From contig NZ_RWIM01000061.1 of assembly GCF_009764645.1 (NCBI RefSeq), forward strand, positions 1 to 64,000: a stretch of 64,000 nt of DNA, given 5' to 3'. Both the position numbers and the translations under genes were made by a program. The notes beneath the pieces were generated by a model. It searched no databases. It was given only the letters and a program-made list of their open reading frames with translations, and was not told where the DNA came from. Source of the stretch: Pseudomonas sp. PB106 (GTDB lineage Bacteria; Pseudomonadota; Gammaproteobacteria; Pseudomonadales; Pseudomonadaceae). Below, piece after piece: positions 1-9,329 of this stretch (position 1 is its first letter; each line of letters starts with the position of its first letter).

Positions 1-69
1 CAGTGAAACGATGCATCGCCGATGGTAGTGTGGGGTTTCCCCATGTGAGAGTAGGTCATCGTCAAGATT
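1..69 (+). rRNA. rrf: 5S ribosomal RNA, 3' part (5' end outside window)
   Basis: The sequence matches the 3' half of Pseudomonas 5S rRNA, including the helix around 24-43 and the closing strand near 55-67 that pairs with the 5' end lying before the window. A terminator follows directly, so this is the end of an rRNA operon. Confidence 0.92.
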
Positions 70-77
70 AAATTCCG

Positions 78-110
78 AAACCCCAATTGCGAAAGCAGTT
101 GGGGTTTTGT
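78..110 (+). terminator. Rho-independent terminator of the rRNA operon
   Basis: A 13-bp stem (78-90 with 95-107) with a GAAA tetraloop is followed by a T-rich tract. It lies directly behind the 5S rRNA end. Confidence 0.9.
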
Positions 111-291
111 TTTGCCCGTAGAAAAGTTTTCGCTTACGACAGCGCTTTCCCCAACCGTCGCAAGAAGCGGCCATTGGGAAAATCGTTCTGAAGTGACCGG
201 GCAGTTTTTGGTATGGTGCAGCTCGTTTTTTAACGGACTGATGTCATGCCCACGGATCGGCACTCATTTATGTCAAAGAGTTGCTGTAGAA

Positions 292-2184
292 ATGCCTGAA
301 CCAATCCCGATCAAGGATCACGAAAAAGAGACGCGCCTGGTCAACAAACGGTTGATCGCCTGCGCGTTGTTCGTCTTCGCCGTCAGCTGTGCACTGGTGG
401 TGCGCCTGTACATCCTGCAAGTGGTGGAGTTCGACTACCACTCGACAATCTCTGAAAACAACCGCGTCCACGTCCTGCCGATTCCGCCAACGCGCGGACT
501 TATCTACGACCGTAACGGCGAACTGCTCGCCGATAACCGCCCCAGCTACAACCTGACCATCACCCGCGAACGAGCCACTGACATCAATCAGGAGCTGGAC
601 GAAGTAATCAATCTCCTGCATTTGCCCGCCGAAGACCGCACGGTATTCGACAAGGCGATGAAGCAATCCCGTCACCCCTTCACGCCAGTGACGTTGTTCT
701 ACGAGCTGACCGAAGAGCAGATTGCCGTTTTGGCCGTTAATGAATTCCGCCTGCCTGGCTTGGATGTCGAGCCGCAGTTCGTTCGTCATTACCCGCTTGG
801 GGAGCATTTCGCCCATTCAATCGGTTACGTCGGCCGCATTAATGAAAAAGAATCCAAGTCCCTCGACTCGGTGGAGTACCGGGGGACACAATCCATTGGT
901 AAAACCGGTATCGAGCGTTTCTATGAAGCGCAGTTACACGGCCATGTTGGTTACGAGGAAGTGGAAACCAACGCCCAAGGTCGGGTCCTGAGAGTGCTTA
1001 AACACACCGACCCGGTGCCAGGTAAAAACATTGTCCTGAGCCTGGATATCAAGTTGCAGGAAGCCGCCGAAGCCGCGCTCGGGGATCGACGTGGTTCCGT
1101 GGTTGCTCTTGATCCGTCTACCGGCGAAGTACTGGCCATGGTCAGCAACCCAAGTTTTGACCCTAATCTGTTCGTCACCGGCATCAGCTCCAAAGAATAC
1201 TCAGCGCTACGCGATTCGATTGATCGCCCGCTGTTCAACCGCGTGCTGCGCGGGCTCTATGCGCCTGGCTCGACGATCAAACCGGAAGTTGCGATTGCCG
1301 GCCTCGATGCCGGTGTGGTGACCCCGCAGACCCGCGTCTTCGACCCGGGCTACTACCAGCTCCCGGATTTCGACCACAAATACCGTAACTGGAACCACAG
1401 CGGCGACGGGTGGGTAGACATGGACGCAGCCATCATGCGTTCCAACGACACCTACTTCTATGAATTGGCCCACAAGCTCGGCATTGATCGCCTGCACGAT
1501 TACATGGCGATGTTCGGTCTTGGCGAGAAAGTCTCGCTGGACATGTTCGAGGAGTCACCTGGTCTGATGCCTTCGCAGGCATGGAAACGCGCCACCCGCC
1601 GCCAAGCGTGGTTCCCGGGCGAAACCGTCATCCTCGGCATCGGCCAAGGCTACATGCAGGTCACACCACTGCAACTGGCCCAGGCCACCGCGCTGATCGC
1701 CAACAAAGGTGTATGGAATCGTCCGCATTTGGCCAAAACCGTTGATGGTGTCGCCCCGGTCGACGAACATCCGATGCCGAACATCCTGCTCAAGGACCCG
1801 CGTGACTGGGAGCAGGTCAACCACGGCATGCAAATGGTGATGCACGATGCGCGAGGCATTGCGCGAGCGGCAGCGGCGGGGGCGCAATACCGCATTGCCG
1901 GCAAGAGTGGTACTGCGCAGGTCGTGGCAATCAAGCAGGGCGAGCGCTACAACCGCGCGAAAACCCTTGAGCGTCACCGAGACAACGCGTTGTTCGTCGG
2001 TTTCGCCCCGGCCGAACATCCGAAGATCGCGATTTCGGTGATGATCGAAAACGGCGAGGCCGGTGGCCGTGTCGCTGGGCCGGTGGTGCGGCAGATCATG
2101 GATGCCTGGCTACTTGATCAGGATGGCCATCTCAAGCCGCAATACGCGGCGCCGACCAAGGCGCCGGGTGATCCGCACGTTTGA
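292..2184 (+). CDS. mrdA: Penicillin-binding protein 2 (peptidoglycan D,D-transpeptidase)
   Basis: Inner-membrane class B PBP that cross-links peptidoglycan for lateral wall growth and rod shape. The 630-residue product has one N-terminal membrane segment (about 20-42), a PBP dimer domain and a C-terminal transpeptidase domain. All three catalytic motifs are present: STIK with the nucleophile Ser327, SND at 384-386 and KSGT at 538-541. Length and motif positions fit E. coli PBP2 (633 aa, Ser330). The ATG at 292 starts the family-like N-terminus (MPEPIPIKDHEKE); the frame stays open upstream to about 112, but that stretch resembles nothing known and overlaps the terminator tail. Pseudomonads normally carry mrdA beside rodA, mltB and rlpA. 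None is here, so this may be a second, stand-alone copy, and the PBP2 assignment is firmer than the symbol. Confidence 0.9.
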   Translation: MPEPIPIKDHEKETRLVNKRLIACALFVFAVSCALVVRLYILQVVEFDYHSTISENNRVHVLPIPPTRGLIYDRNGELLADNRPSYNLTITRERATDINQELDEVINLLHLPAEDRTVFDKAMKQSRHPFTPVTLFYELTEEQIAVLAVNEFRLPGLDVEPQFVRHYPLGEHFAHSIGYVGRINEKESKSLDSVEYRGTQSIGKTGIERFYEAQLHGHVGYEEVETNAQGRVLRVLKHTDPVPGKNIVLSLDIKLQEAAEAALGDRRGSVVALDPSTGEVLAMVSNPSFDPNLFVTGISSKEYSALRDSIDRPLFNRVLRGLYAPGSTIKPEVAIAGLDAGVVTPQTRVFDPGYYQLPDFDHKYRNWNHSGDGWVDMDAAIMRSNDTYFYELAHKLGIDRLHDYMAMFGLGEKVSLDMFEESPGLMPSQAWKRATRRQAWFPGETVILGIGQGYMQVTPLQLAQATALIANKGVWNRPHLAKTVDGVAPVDEHPMPNILLKDPRDWEQVNHGMQMVMHDARGIARAAAAGAQYRIAGKSGTAQVVAIKQGERYNRAKTLERHRDNALFVGFAPAEHPKIAISVMIENGEAGGRVAGPVVRQIMDAWLLDQDGHLKPQYAAPTKAPGDPHV

Positions 2185-2390
2185 ACCTTCAACAAGCTTC
2201 ACAGCACAGGCTCACGAAGGCTGAGCATGTGCTGGAATTACCGCGTCTAATTGTTCAGGAGGGCCGGTATCACCTCGAAAGTCTCGAGGACAGGCCGTCT
2301 CTTGTGATTGGAGAGGTTTGGCAGCGCTGAAGTCACGGGTGCTTGGCAGATGGCATTCGCGAGCAGGCCCTTAAAACCGCTGCCAAAAAA

Positions 2391-2795
2391 TCAGGCCCCC
2401 GGGACCGGGCAACTCATGTCACCTTCCTCACACTTCAAATACTCCTTCAGCGCCTCGACCCGCACCTTGGTCACGCTGGTCAGGCAATTGCTGTAGATCA
2501 GCGGATAAACACTTCCGCCCGCGACTCCGGACGCGGAAAACTTGCACTCGGCATCCCGAAAGCCAATCCACGCCCGCTGCGCGCTGACCAACAGCTTTTT
2601 GCCGTCAGGGTTGTCCTTCAAACGCTTGGTGATCTGCTGATACACCGTATTCAACTCCTTGTCCGCCGCTTTGAAGTCCTGCCCGGCGCACTGATTCATC
2701 GTCGCTTGATCGCTGGCATTCGCGCAGTCAACGGCGGCGTGGGCTAGGGCGCTGAAGAGAAAAGGTGTCAAGGCCAGAAGCAGGCGTGGGGACAT
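2391..2795 (-). CDS. LprI-like (DUF1311) secreted protein
   Basis: Small exported protein of 134 residues with a clear Sec signal peptide (MSPRLLLALTPFLFSALAHA, cut before AVDCAN). The mature part carries the DUF1311 pattern: paired cysteines, a QATMNQC-like motif, an amphipathic helix, then QRAWIGFRDAEC. Some members of the family (LprI) inhibit lysozyme in the periplasm, but most are uncharacterised, so that role is only a possibility. The start at 2795 is preferred over the upstream in-frame ATG at 2849 because it places the signal peptide at the N-terminus. It stands alone between mrdA and the ADP-ribosylglycohydrolase. Confidence 0.8.
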   Translation of the reverse strand: MSPRLLLALTPFLFSALAHAAVDCANASDQATMNQCAGQDFKAADKELNTVYQQITKRLKDNPDGKKLLVSAQRAWIGFRDAECKFSASGVAGGSVYPLIYSNCLTSVTKVRVEALKEYLKCEEGDMSCPVPGA

Positions 2796-2851
2796 GGGCA
2801 AATCTCGCTTATTGAAGGTAAGTGCCGAGCAGTGTAGCGACTGCGTCACGC

Positions 2852-3778
2852 TTATTCAGGTGGGCGCAGTCGAGAGGCGTCGAGCAAGCGGTCGGCGGTG
2901 GCCGCAATCTCTTCACCGTCGTGCAGCCTTTCAAGCCATTGCGCAGGAATGCCGCGAACGCCGTAATAGGCGCCGGCCAATTGGCCCGTGATGGCGGCGG
3001 TAGTGTCAGCGTCATCGCCCAGATTGGCGGCCAAGAGGATCGCGGCGGCGAAACTGTCGGTCTGCTGAAAACACCACAGCGCCGCTTCGAGCGACTGCAC
3101 GCTGTAACCACTGCCTTTGATGTCCGCCTCGGTCTTGCCGAGGTAATCACCGCGAGCAATGGCTGTAACCTTGGGTTGCGAGAACTTCGCAGAGGACGAT
3201 TGGCGCAAGTCTGCTTTGGTTGCGCCCTCAAGCGCTCTGGCGATCAGCCCAGCGAACAATTGGCAGCACTCGATGGCTTCAGGGGCGGCGTGGGTGGTAC
3301 GTGAGCTGTCGGCGGCAAAGCTCTGGATCTGTCGGGCATCTGGAAAATAAAACAGCACCACCGGTGCCAGACGCATCAGTGAACCGTTGCCAGCGGTATA
3401 GGGATCGGTCGAGCCGGCGAAGGGCTCAGCGGTTTGCTGATACTGCGCCAGTGCCTGACTGACGGTCGTGCCGATATCGAAACACTCACCGGTCGAGCTG
3501 AGATAACCCCATTGCCACCAATTGAGGTAGCGGCCCATCTGATCGGCTGCATTGAAGCCGTTCTTGTTCAGCAGGCTTTCTGCCAGGCACAGGGCCATCG
3601 AGGTGTCATCGGTCCACTGGCCTGGCTTGAGGTGGAACGGACCACCACCGACCATGTCGGTCAACGGTTGGAATGATCCCCGTGATTTGAACTCAACCGT
3701 AGTACCGACTGCGTCGCCGCAAGCCAGACCGAGCAGGGCACCGCGATAACGTTCGGCGAGGGGTCCTTGTTCGTTCAG
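2852..3778 (-). CDS. ADP-ribosylglycohydrolase (DraG) family protein, possible CTG start
   Basis: Predicted to remove ADP-ribose from proteins or small molecules using a binuclear Mg centre. Family landmarks are RYRGALLGLACGDAVG near the N-terminus (residues 10-25), WTDDTSMAL (about 55-63) and the C-terminal LGDDADTTAA metal-binding motif. The first standard start codon in frame is a TTG at 3664, which would cut off the conserved GDAVG block. Reading upstream the frame stays open to a TGA near 3819 with no ATG, GTG or TTG. The CTG at 3778 gives an N-terminus (NEQGPLAERYRGA) of normal family length, 308 aa. Either CTG is used, or the original start was mutated and the gene is weakly or not expressed. 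Confidence 0.75.
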   Translation of the reverse strand: MNEQGPLAERYRGALLGLACGDAVGTTVEFKSRGSFQPLTDMVGGGPFHLKPGQWTDDTSMALCLAESLLNKNGFNAADQMGRYLNWWQWGYLSSTGECFDIGTTVSQALAQYQQTAEPFAGSTDPYTAGNGSLMRLAPVVLFYFPDARQIQSFAADSSRTTHAAPEAIECCQLFAGLIARALEGATKADLRQSSSAKFSQPKVTAIARGDYLGKTEADIKGSGYSVQSLEAALWCFQQTDSFAAAILLAANLGDDADTTAAITGQLAGAYYGVRGIPAQWLERLHDGEEIAATADRLLDASRLRPPE

Positions 3779-3941
3779 ATTCCCCGGAAAAGGTAACAGC
3801 TTTGCTGAATGGATCCATCATGGCGCCGGGCAAAAAATGCGGCTTGATGTTTCCTCGCTAATGAGGACTGCACCGCTTTGATACAACTTCACATTGGACA
3901 TGTGGTCATACAGGCCTAGTGTTCAAAACAGGAGGTGACGT

Positions 3942-4430
3942 ATGAAACCAGTACCCAATAGTTTCGAACGCAAAATCACGCTCAAGGCGCCGCGTTCTCA
4001 TGTCTGGCGTGCATTGGTCGATGCCGAGGCGTTCGGCCAGTGGTTTGGTGTGGCGCTGGAGGGCCGGCGGTTTATTGCCGGTGAATGGACGCAGGGGCAA
4101 GTCACGTATCCGGGTTTTGAACACGTGTTGTGGAATGTGTTGGTCGAGCGGGTCGAGCCGCAGCAACTGTTTTCGTTTCGCTGGCACCCGTATGCCGTCA
4201 ATCCGCAGATCGACTATTCACAAGAGCCGACCACGCTGGTCAGGTTCGAACTGCAGGATTATGAGGAAGGGACGCTGCTCAAAGTGTCCGAATCCGGATT
4301 CGCCCACATACCCGATGTGCGGCAGAAGGAGGCTTACTACATGGACAGCCGTGGCTGGGAAGAGCAGTTAAGTCGGTTGGAGCATTTTCTGACGGACAGC
4401 GCCAAGACGCGCGAGGGTGAGGGTGACTGA
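3942..4430 (+). CDS. SRPBCC (AHSA1/START-like) domain protein
   Basis: A 162-residue cytoplasmic protein of the Activator of Hsp90 ATPase homologue-1-like SRPBCC superfamily, which forms a helix-grip hydrophobic pocket. Typical features are the N-terminal FERKITLKAPRSHVWRAL strand-helix, a WNVLVERVEPQQLFSFRW segment and a C-terminal helix beginning MDSRGWEEQLSRLEHFL. The ligand is unknown. A strong Shine-Dalgarno (GGAGGTGA) precedes the ATG. It appears monocistronic; the Rsm-type sRNA lies downstream on the same strand with its own promoter-like elements. Confidence 0.85.
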   Translation: MKPVPNSFERKITLKAPRSHVWRALVDAEAFGQWFGVALEGRRFIAGEWTQGQVTYPGFEHVLWNVLVERVEPQQLFSFRWHPYAVNPQIDYSQEPTTLVRFELQDYEEGTLLKVSESGFAHIPDVRQKEAYYMDSRGWEEQLSRLEHFLTDSAKTREGEGD

Positions 4431-4494
4431 TCAGACGGGTCCATACTCAATGCCTGACGCGTCTAAGGGTTTTCGGAAGGGCCGCTATGGCGAA

Positions 4495-4553
4495 TGTCCT
4501 ACACGCTTTGGTAGCTTTTACGACTATTGCTGATTGGATCCACTGCGTAATCT
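4495..4553 (+). promoter_or_regulatory. Putative promoter and upstream element of the Rsm sRNA
   Basis: A -10-like TAATCT lies at 4548-4553 with a weak TTGCTG at 4527-4532 (15-bp spacing). About 65 bp before the expected start is CCTACA (4498-4503), which resembles the right half of the GacA upstream activating site (TGTAAG-N6-CTTACA); the left half is poor. A CTAC/GTAG inverted repeat spans 4499-4514. GacA control is inferred from the sRNA class. Confidence 0.4.
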
Positions 4554-4559
4554 ACACAC

Positions 4560-4676
4560 ATCAACTGAGACACAGGGAGTGTTTCAGGATCACGGATGAT
4601 CGACCATTTGCAAGGATCGCTGCCGACAGGGAGTCGATAATGGTCTTGGGAAAAACCCGCTTCGGCGGGTTTTTTT
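4560..4676 (+). ncRNA. rsmX: GacA/Rsm-type regulatory small RNA (RsmX-like), sequesters RsmA/RsmE
   Basis: About 117 nt with no convincing ORF and at least five GGA motifs, several in hairpin loops as in the RsmX/Y/Z family. Hairpin 1 has stem 4570-4573/4579-4582 and loop AGGGA. Hairpin 2 has stem 4588-4591/4598-4601 and loop ACGGAT. Hairpin 3 has stem 4624-4627/4633-4636 and loop AGGGA. A 7-bp stem (4602-4608 with 4639-4645) encloses hairpin 3 and an AAGGA at 4612-4616. It ends in a strong terminator. Such RNAs titrate the translational repressors RsmA/RsmE under GacS/GacA control, governing secondary metabolism, biofilm and motility. The length fits RsmX, and it does not match what I recall of RsmY or RsmZ, so the X assignment is by elimination while the class is well supported. 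Confidence 0.78.
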
Positions 4677-4678
4677 TC
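4651..4678 (+). terminator. Terminator of the Rsm sRNA
   Basis: A 9-bp stem (4652-4660 with 4665-4673) with a TTCG tetraloop and a run of eight T residues. Confidence 0.9.
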
Positions 4679-4702
4679 GCCTGCAGAAAAGCACCGCATT
4701 CA

Positions 4703-4734
4703 AACAAAAACACCGCCGAATGGCGGTGTTTTCA
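4703..4734 (-). terminator. Terminator of acnA
   Basis: An 11-bp stem (4707-4717 with 4722-4732), loop GAAT, with a T-rich run on the minus strand, 12 bp after the acnA stop codon. Confidence 0.85.
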
Positions 4735-4745
4735 CATCTGCAGGT

Positions 4746-7487
4746 TTAAGAAGCAATCAGTTGGCGCAGGACGTAATGCAAAATCCCGCCTGACTTGAAG
4801 TACTCCACCTCATTCAGGGTATCGATCCGGCACAGCACTTCGATTTTCTCCTGCTTGCCATCCTCACGGGTGATCACCAGCGGCAGGTTCATTCGCGGTT
4901 TCAGCTCGACCCCGGTCAGGCCAAGGATCTCGAAGGTCTCCTTACCGGTCAGGTTGAGGGTCTTGCGATTCTGATCCAGCTTGAACTGCAGCGGCAACAC
5001 GCCCATGCCGACCAGGTTGGAACGGTGGATCCGTTCAAAACTCTCGGCGATCACCGCTTTCACGCCGAGCAGATTGGTGCCTTTGGCTGCCCAGTCACGG
5101 CTTGAGCCGGTGCCATATTCTTGCCCGGCAACCACCACCAAAGGTGTGCCCGAGGCCTGATATTTCATGGCGGCGTCGTAGATCGCCAGTTTCTCTCCAG
5201 TGGGAATGTAGATCGTGTTGCCACCTTCTTCGCCGCCGAGCATTTCGTTGCGGATACGAATGTTGGCGAACGTGCCGCGCATCATCACTTCGTGGTTGCC
5301 GCGCCGTGAGCCGTAAGAGTTGAAGTCCCGCGCCTCGACGCCTTTTTCGCGCAGATAACGTCCGGCCGGGCTGTCGGCCTTGATGTTGCCGGCGGGGGAG
5401 ATGTGGTCGGTGGTCACCGAGTCACCCAGCAGGGCCAACACCCGCGCACCTTTGACATCTTTGATTTCCGGCAACGGGCCGGAGATATCATCGAAGAACG
5501 GCGGATGCTGAATGTAGGTGGAATCGTCCTGCCACACGTACGTCGCCGCTTGCGGTACTTCGATCGCCTGCCACTGTTCATCACCAGCAAACACTTCGGC
5601 GTATTCCTTGTGAAACATCGCCGTGTTGACCTGATTGACCGCGTCGGCGATCTCTTTGCTCGACGGCCAGATGTCGCGCAGATAGACCGGATTGCCCTGC
5701 TGATCCTCACCCAGCGGTTCGCTGCTGATATCGCTGCGCACGCTGCCGGCCAAGGCATAGGCGACCACCAGCGGCGGCGAGGCCAGCCAGTTGGTTTTCA
5801 CCAGCGGATGCACGCGGCCTTCAAAGTTGCGGTTGCCGGACAGCACCGAGGCCACGGTCAGGTCGGCTTTCTGGATGGCTTTCTCGATCGGCTCAGGCAG
5901 CGGCCCGGAGTTGCCGATGCAAGTGGTGCAGCCATAACCGACCAGTGAAAAACCGAGTTGGTCGAGATACTGCGTCAGCCCCGCAGCCTTGTAATAGTCG
6001 GTAACTACTTTCGAGCCCGGTGCCAGCGAACTCTTCACCCACGGTTTGCGCGTGAGTCCTTTCTCCACGGCTTTTTTCGCCAGCAGTCCGGCGGCCATCA
6101 TCACGCTTGGGTTGGAAGTATTGGTGCACGAAGTAATCGCCGCGATGACCACCGCACCGTTTTTCAGGCGATAAGTGTGGCCTTCGTACTCGTACTCGGT
6201 TTCCCCGACCAGGTCGGCATTGCCCACAGCGACGCCGCCACCGCCCTCGCTTTCCAGGCGACCCTCTTCCTTGCTGGTGGGTTTGAATTGCAGATCCATG
6301 AAGTCACTGAAGGCCTGGGCGACATTGGGGAGTGAAACGCGATCCTGCGGACGTTTCGGCCCGGCCAGACTTGCTTCGACGCTGCCCATGTCCAGCCCCA
6401 GGCTGTCGGTGAACACCGGTTCCTGACCGGGCAGGCGCCACAGGCCTTGGGCCTTGGTGTACGCCTCAACGAGTTTTACCACTTCCGGTGGACGGCCAGA
6501 CAGGCGCAGATACTCCAGCGTCACGTCGTCGACCGGGAAGAAACCGCACGTCGCGCCGTATTCCGGGGCCATGTTGGCGATAGTCGCGCGGTCGGCCAGC
6601 GGCAGATCGGCGAGGCCGTCACCGTAGAATTCGACGAATTTGCCGACCACGCCTTTCTTGCGCAGCATCTGCGTCACCGTCAGCACCAGGTCGGTGGCGG
6701 TGATGCCTTCCTTGAGTTTGCCGGTCAGTTTGAAGCCGATCACTTCGGGAATCAGCATCGACACCGGTTGCCCGAGCATCGCCGCTTCCGCCTCGATCCC
6801 GCCGACGCCCCAGCCGAGCACGCCGAGGCCATTGATCATGGTGGTGTGGGAGTCGGTGCCGACCAGTGTGTCGGGGAAGGCATAGGTGCGGCCGTCCTCA
6901 TCTTTGGTCCACACCGTGCGGCCAAGGTATTCGAGGTTGACCTGATGGCAGATCCCGGTGCCCGGCGGCACGACGCTGAAATTGTCGAAGGCGCTCTGGC
7001 CCCAACGCAGGAACGCATAACGCTCGCCGTTGCGCTGCATTTCGATGTCGACGTTCTGCTCGAACGCGCTGGCGGTGGCGAACTTGTCGACCATCACCGA
7101 GTGGTCGATCACCAAGTCCACTGGCGACAACGGATTGATTCGCTGCGGGTCGCCGCCGGCCTTGGCCATCGCCGCACGCATGGCAGCGAGGTCGACCACG
7201 GCGGGGACGCCGGTAAAATCCTGCATCAGGACGCGGGCAGGGCGGTACTGGATTTCGCGGTCGGAGCGGCGCTCCTTGAGCCACGCGGCAATCGCCTTGA
7301 GGTCGGCGCCGGTGACGGTTTTTTCATCTTCCCAGCGCAGCAGGTTTTCCAGCAGGACTTTCAGTGACATCGGCAGCTTGTCGAGATCGCCCAGGCTTTT
7401 GGCGGCATCCGGCAAGCTGAAATAGTGGTAGGTCTTTTGGTCGATCTGCAGTGTTTTAAGAGTCTTCAGACTATCGAGGGACGGCAT
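4746..7487 (-). CDS. acnA: Aconitate hydratase A
   Basis: Interconverts citrate and isocitrate in the TCA cycle with a [4Fe-4S] cluster. The 913-residue protein has the full IRP/AcnA layout: N-terminal DSLKTL segment, [21 protein letters not shown], the cluster cysteine Cys454 in [13 protein letters not shown], Cys520 and Cys523 in [13 protein letters not shown], and a C-terminal swivel domain with [15 protein letters not shown]. The ATG at 7487 is chosen because AGGAG sits at proper spacing; a GTG three codons upstream is inside that region. Divergent from rlmM over 221 bp that must hold both promoters. The 3' end converges on the Rsm sRNA. Confidence 0.97.
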   Translation of the reverse strand: MPSLDSLKTLKTLQIDQKTYHYFSLPDAAKSLGDLDKLPMSLKVLLENLLRWEDEKTVTGADLKAIAAWLKERRSDREIQYRPARVLMQDFTGVPAVVDLAAMRAAMAKAGGDPQRINPLSPVDLVIDHSVMVDKFATASAFEQNVDIEMQRNGERYAFLRWGQSAFDNFSVVPPGTGICHQVNLEYLGRTVWTKDEDGRTYAFPDTLVGTDSHTTMINGLGVLGWGVGGIEAEAAMLGQPVSMLIPEVIGFKLTGKLKEGITATDLVLTVTQMLRKKGVVGKFVEFYGDGLADLPLADRATIANMAPEYGATCGFFPVDDVTLEYLRLSGRPPEVVKLVEAYTKAQGLWRLPGQEPVFTDSLGLDMGSVEASLAGPKRPQDRVSLPNVAQAFSDFMDLQFKPTSKEEGRLESEGGGGVAVGNADLVGETEYEYEGHTYRLKNGAVVIAAITSCTNTSNPSVMMAAGLLAKKAVEKGLTRKPWVKSSLAPGSKVVTDYYKAAGLTQYLDQLGFSLVGYGCTTCIGNSGPLPEPIEKAIQKADLTVASVLSGNRNFEGRVHPLVKTNWLASPPLVVAYALAGSVRSDISSEPLGEDQQGNPVYLRDIWPSSKEIADAVNQVNTAMFHKEYAEVFAGDEQWQAIEVPQAATYVWQDDSTYIQHPPFFDDISGPLPEIKDVKGARVLALLGDSVTTDHISPAGNIKADSPAGRYLREKGVEARDFNSYGSRRGNHEVMMRGTFANIRIRNEMLGGEEGGNTIYIPTGEKLAIYDAAMKYQASGTPLVVVAGQEYGTGSSRDWAAKGTNLLGVKAVIAESFERIHRSNLVGMGVLPLQFKLDQNRKTLNLTGKETFEILGLTGVELKPRMNLPLVITREDGKQEKIEVLCRIDTLNEVEYFKSGGILHYVLRQLIAS

Positions 7488-7708
7488 TACGATCACTCCT
7501 TTGAATCCGCACGGCTACGGATCGGGGGACGAATAGAGCTTTAAACCTAGCCCTGTTTTAGGTAGCTGGCTAATAACTGGACTCTATGAGCGGAACCAAG
7601 GTTCCGACATCGGCTATCATGCGCCGGTTTTCGTGACAGGCTTTGCTGCAACGCAAGGCTTGAGCATCGCGCAGGGGCCGAATCACCGCCCCCTGCCCAG
7701 GAGTAAGA

Positions 7709-8782
7709 ATGAACACCCTATTCATGCATTGCCGGCCCGGCTTCGAAGGCGAAGTCTGTTCGGAGATTTCTGACCTCGCCGCCCAACTCAACGTGGCCGG
7801 CTACGCCAAGGCCAAAGCGGCCACCGCCTGCGCCGAGTTTGTCTGCACCGAGGAAGACGGCGCCGAGCGCCTGATGCGCGGTCAGCGTTTTGCCGAACTG
7901 ATCTTCCCGCGCCAATGGGCGCGCGGGGTTTTCATCGATCTGCCGGAAAACGATCGCATCAGCGTTATTCTCGCGCACATGGCCGATTTCCCGGTGTGCG
8001 GCAGCCTGTGGCTGGAAGTCGTCGACACCAACGACGGCAAAGAACTGTCGAACTTCTGCAAGAAATTCGAAGGCCCGCTGCGCAAGGCCCTGACCGCTGC
8101 CGGCAAACTGGTGGAAGACGCCAACAAGCCGCGTCTGTTGCTGACATTCAAAAGCGGTCGCGAAGTGTTTCTGGGTATGGCCGATGCCGGTAACTCGGCG
8201 ATGTGGCCAATGGGCATTCCACGCCTGAAGTTCCCGCGTGAGGCGCCAAGCCGTTCGACGCTGAAACTGGAAGAGGCCTGGCACCACTTCATCCCGCGTG
8301 ATCAGTGGGAAGATCGTCTGCACAGCGACATGACCGGCGTTGACCTCGGCGCGGCGCCGGGCGGCTGGACCTGGCAACTGGTCAATCGCGGCATGCTGGT
8401 GACCGCTATCGACAACGGTCCGATGGCCGAAAGCCTGATGGACACCGGTCTGGTCCAGCATTTGATGGCCGACGGTTTCACGTTCAAGCCCAAGCAACCG
8501 GTGGATTGGATGGTCTGCGACATCGTCGAGAAACCGGCGCGTAATGCCGCGATGCTTGAAGAGTGGATCGGCGAAGGCCATTGCCGCGAGGCGGTGGTCA
8601 ACCTGAAGTTGCCGATGAAGCAGCGCTACGCCGAAGTGAAGCGCTTGCTCGAACGGATTGCCGATGGTTTCAAGGCGCGCGGGATCAAGGTCGATATCGG
8701 CTGCAAACAGCTCTATCACGACCGTGAGGAAGTGACCTGCCACTTGCGCCGGCATGACACCAAGAAAGCCAAGTCCCGCTGA
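7709..8782 (+). CDS. rlmM: 23S rRNA 2'-O-ribose C2498 methyltransferase
   Basis: Methylates the ribose of C2498 in 23S rRNA with SAM. The 357-residue product has an N-terminal THUMP-like domain beginning MNTLFMHCRPGFEGEVCSEI and a C-terminal Rossmann RrmJ-type domain. The SAM motif DLGAAPGGWTWQL begins at Asp212, followed by DNGPMAESLM, a VDWMVCDIVEKP segment and LKLPMKQRY, which supplies the catalytic lysine of the K-D-K-E set. Length matches the family. Preceded by an AGGAG Shine-Dalgarno; followed by a REP-like hairpin and tusA. Confidence 0.95.
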   Translation: MNTLFMHCRPGFEGEVCSEISDLAAQLNVAGYAKAKAATACAEFVCTEEDGAERLMRGQRFAELIFPRQWARGVFIDLPENDRISVILAHMADFPVCGSLWLEVVDTNDGKELSNFCKKFEGPLRKALTAAGKLVEDANKPRLLLTFKSGREVFLGMADAGNSAMWPMGIPRLKFPREAPSRSTLKLEEAWHHFIPRDQWEDRLHSDMTGVDLGAAPGGWTWQLVNRGMLVTAIDNGPMAESLMDTGLVQHLMADGFTFKPKQPVDWMVCDIVEKPARNAAMLEEWIGEGHCREAVVNLKLPMKQRYAEVKRLLERIADGFKARGIKVDIGCKQLYHDREEVTCHLRRHDTKKAKSR

Positions 8783-8795
8783 TACACCGCAAAAC

Positions 8796-8868
8796 CCTGT
8801 AGCTGCCGCAGGCTGCGATCTTTTGATCTTGAAAAGCAAAGATCGCAGCCTTCGGCAGCTCCTACAGG
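8796..8868. repeat. REP-like inverted repeat (family A)
   Basis: Two near-perfect arms of about 30 bp with the core CTGCCGAAGGCTGCGATCTT face each other. The left arm differs slightly (GCCGCAGG and one missing base). The same core occurs at 18551-18635, 40399-40428 and 52896-52977. It lies between rlmM and tusA. Confidence 0.9.
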
Positions 8869-8942
8869 ATTGTGGCTTAAAGTCACAGATGACCGAACAC
8901 CCGGCATTGCGCGACAATGCCGGCCAGTTTCAGGAGTGAATC

Positions 8943-9194
8943 ATGAGTGAAATGATCGATACCCCGGTCGACGGCACCCTCGACGCCACCGGCCTCAATT
9001 GCCCGGAGCCGGTGATGATGCTGCACCAGCACATCCGTGACCTGGTGCCTGGCGGCCTGCTGAAGGTGATCGCCACCGATCCCTCGACCAAGCGCGACAT
9101 CCCCAAGTTCTGCGTGTTTCTCGACCATGAACTGGTGAGCCAGCACGAAGAGGCCGGGACTTACCTGTACTGGATTCGCAAGAAACACGCGTAA
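8943..9194 (+). CDS. tusA: TusA-family sulfur carrier protein
   Basis: An 83-residue SirA/TusA fold protein that accepts persulfide sulfur from a cysteine desulfurase and passes it on for tRNA thiouridine synthesis or other sulfur transfer. The diagnostic Cys-Pro-x-Pro motif is in the segment [19 protein letters not shown] (Cys at about 20), followed by the typical [18 protein letters not shown] strand. GGAG precedes the ATG. Pseudomonads have several TusA paralogues, so the exact pathway is inferred. Confidence 0.9.
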   Translation: MSEMIDTPVDGTLDATGLNCPEPVMMLHQHIRDLVPGGLLKVIATDPSTKRDIPKFCVFLDHELVSQHEEAGTYLYWIRKKHA

Positions 9195-9217
9195 TCGCGG
9201 CTATACATAAAACAACG

Positions 9218-9305
9218 GTGGGAGCGAGCTTGCTCGCGAAAGCGGAGTGTCAGTCACGGTAAATGTCGACTGAATCACCGCATTCGCAAGCAAGCTCGCT
9301 CCCAC
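9218..9305. repeat. REP-like inverted repeat (family B)
   Basis: Arms GTGGGAGCGAGCTTGCTCGC (9218 on) and its complement (9282-9305) are separated by about 40 bp. The same unit occurs in inverted order at 57242-57321. It separates the convergent tusA and MATE genes. Confidence 0.9.
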
Positions 9306-9329
9306 ATTTTTTTGTCCTGTGTAAAACCC

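Noticed and set aside
112..291. In-frame 5' extension of mrdA (60 codons)
   Set aside because: It starts in the rRNA terminator tail, has no family similarity, and the ATG at 292 gives the normal PBP2 N-terminus and length.
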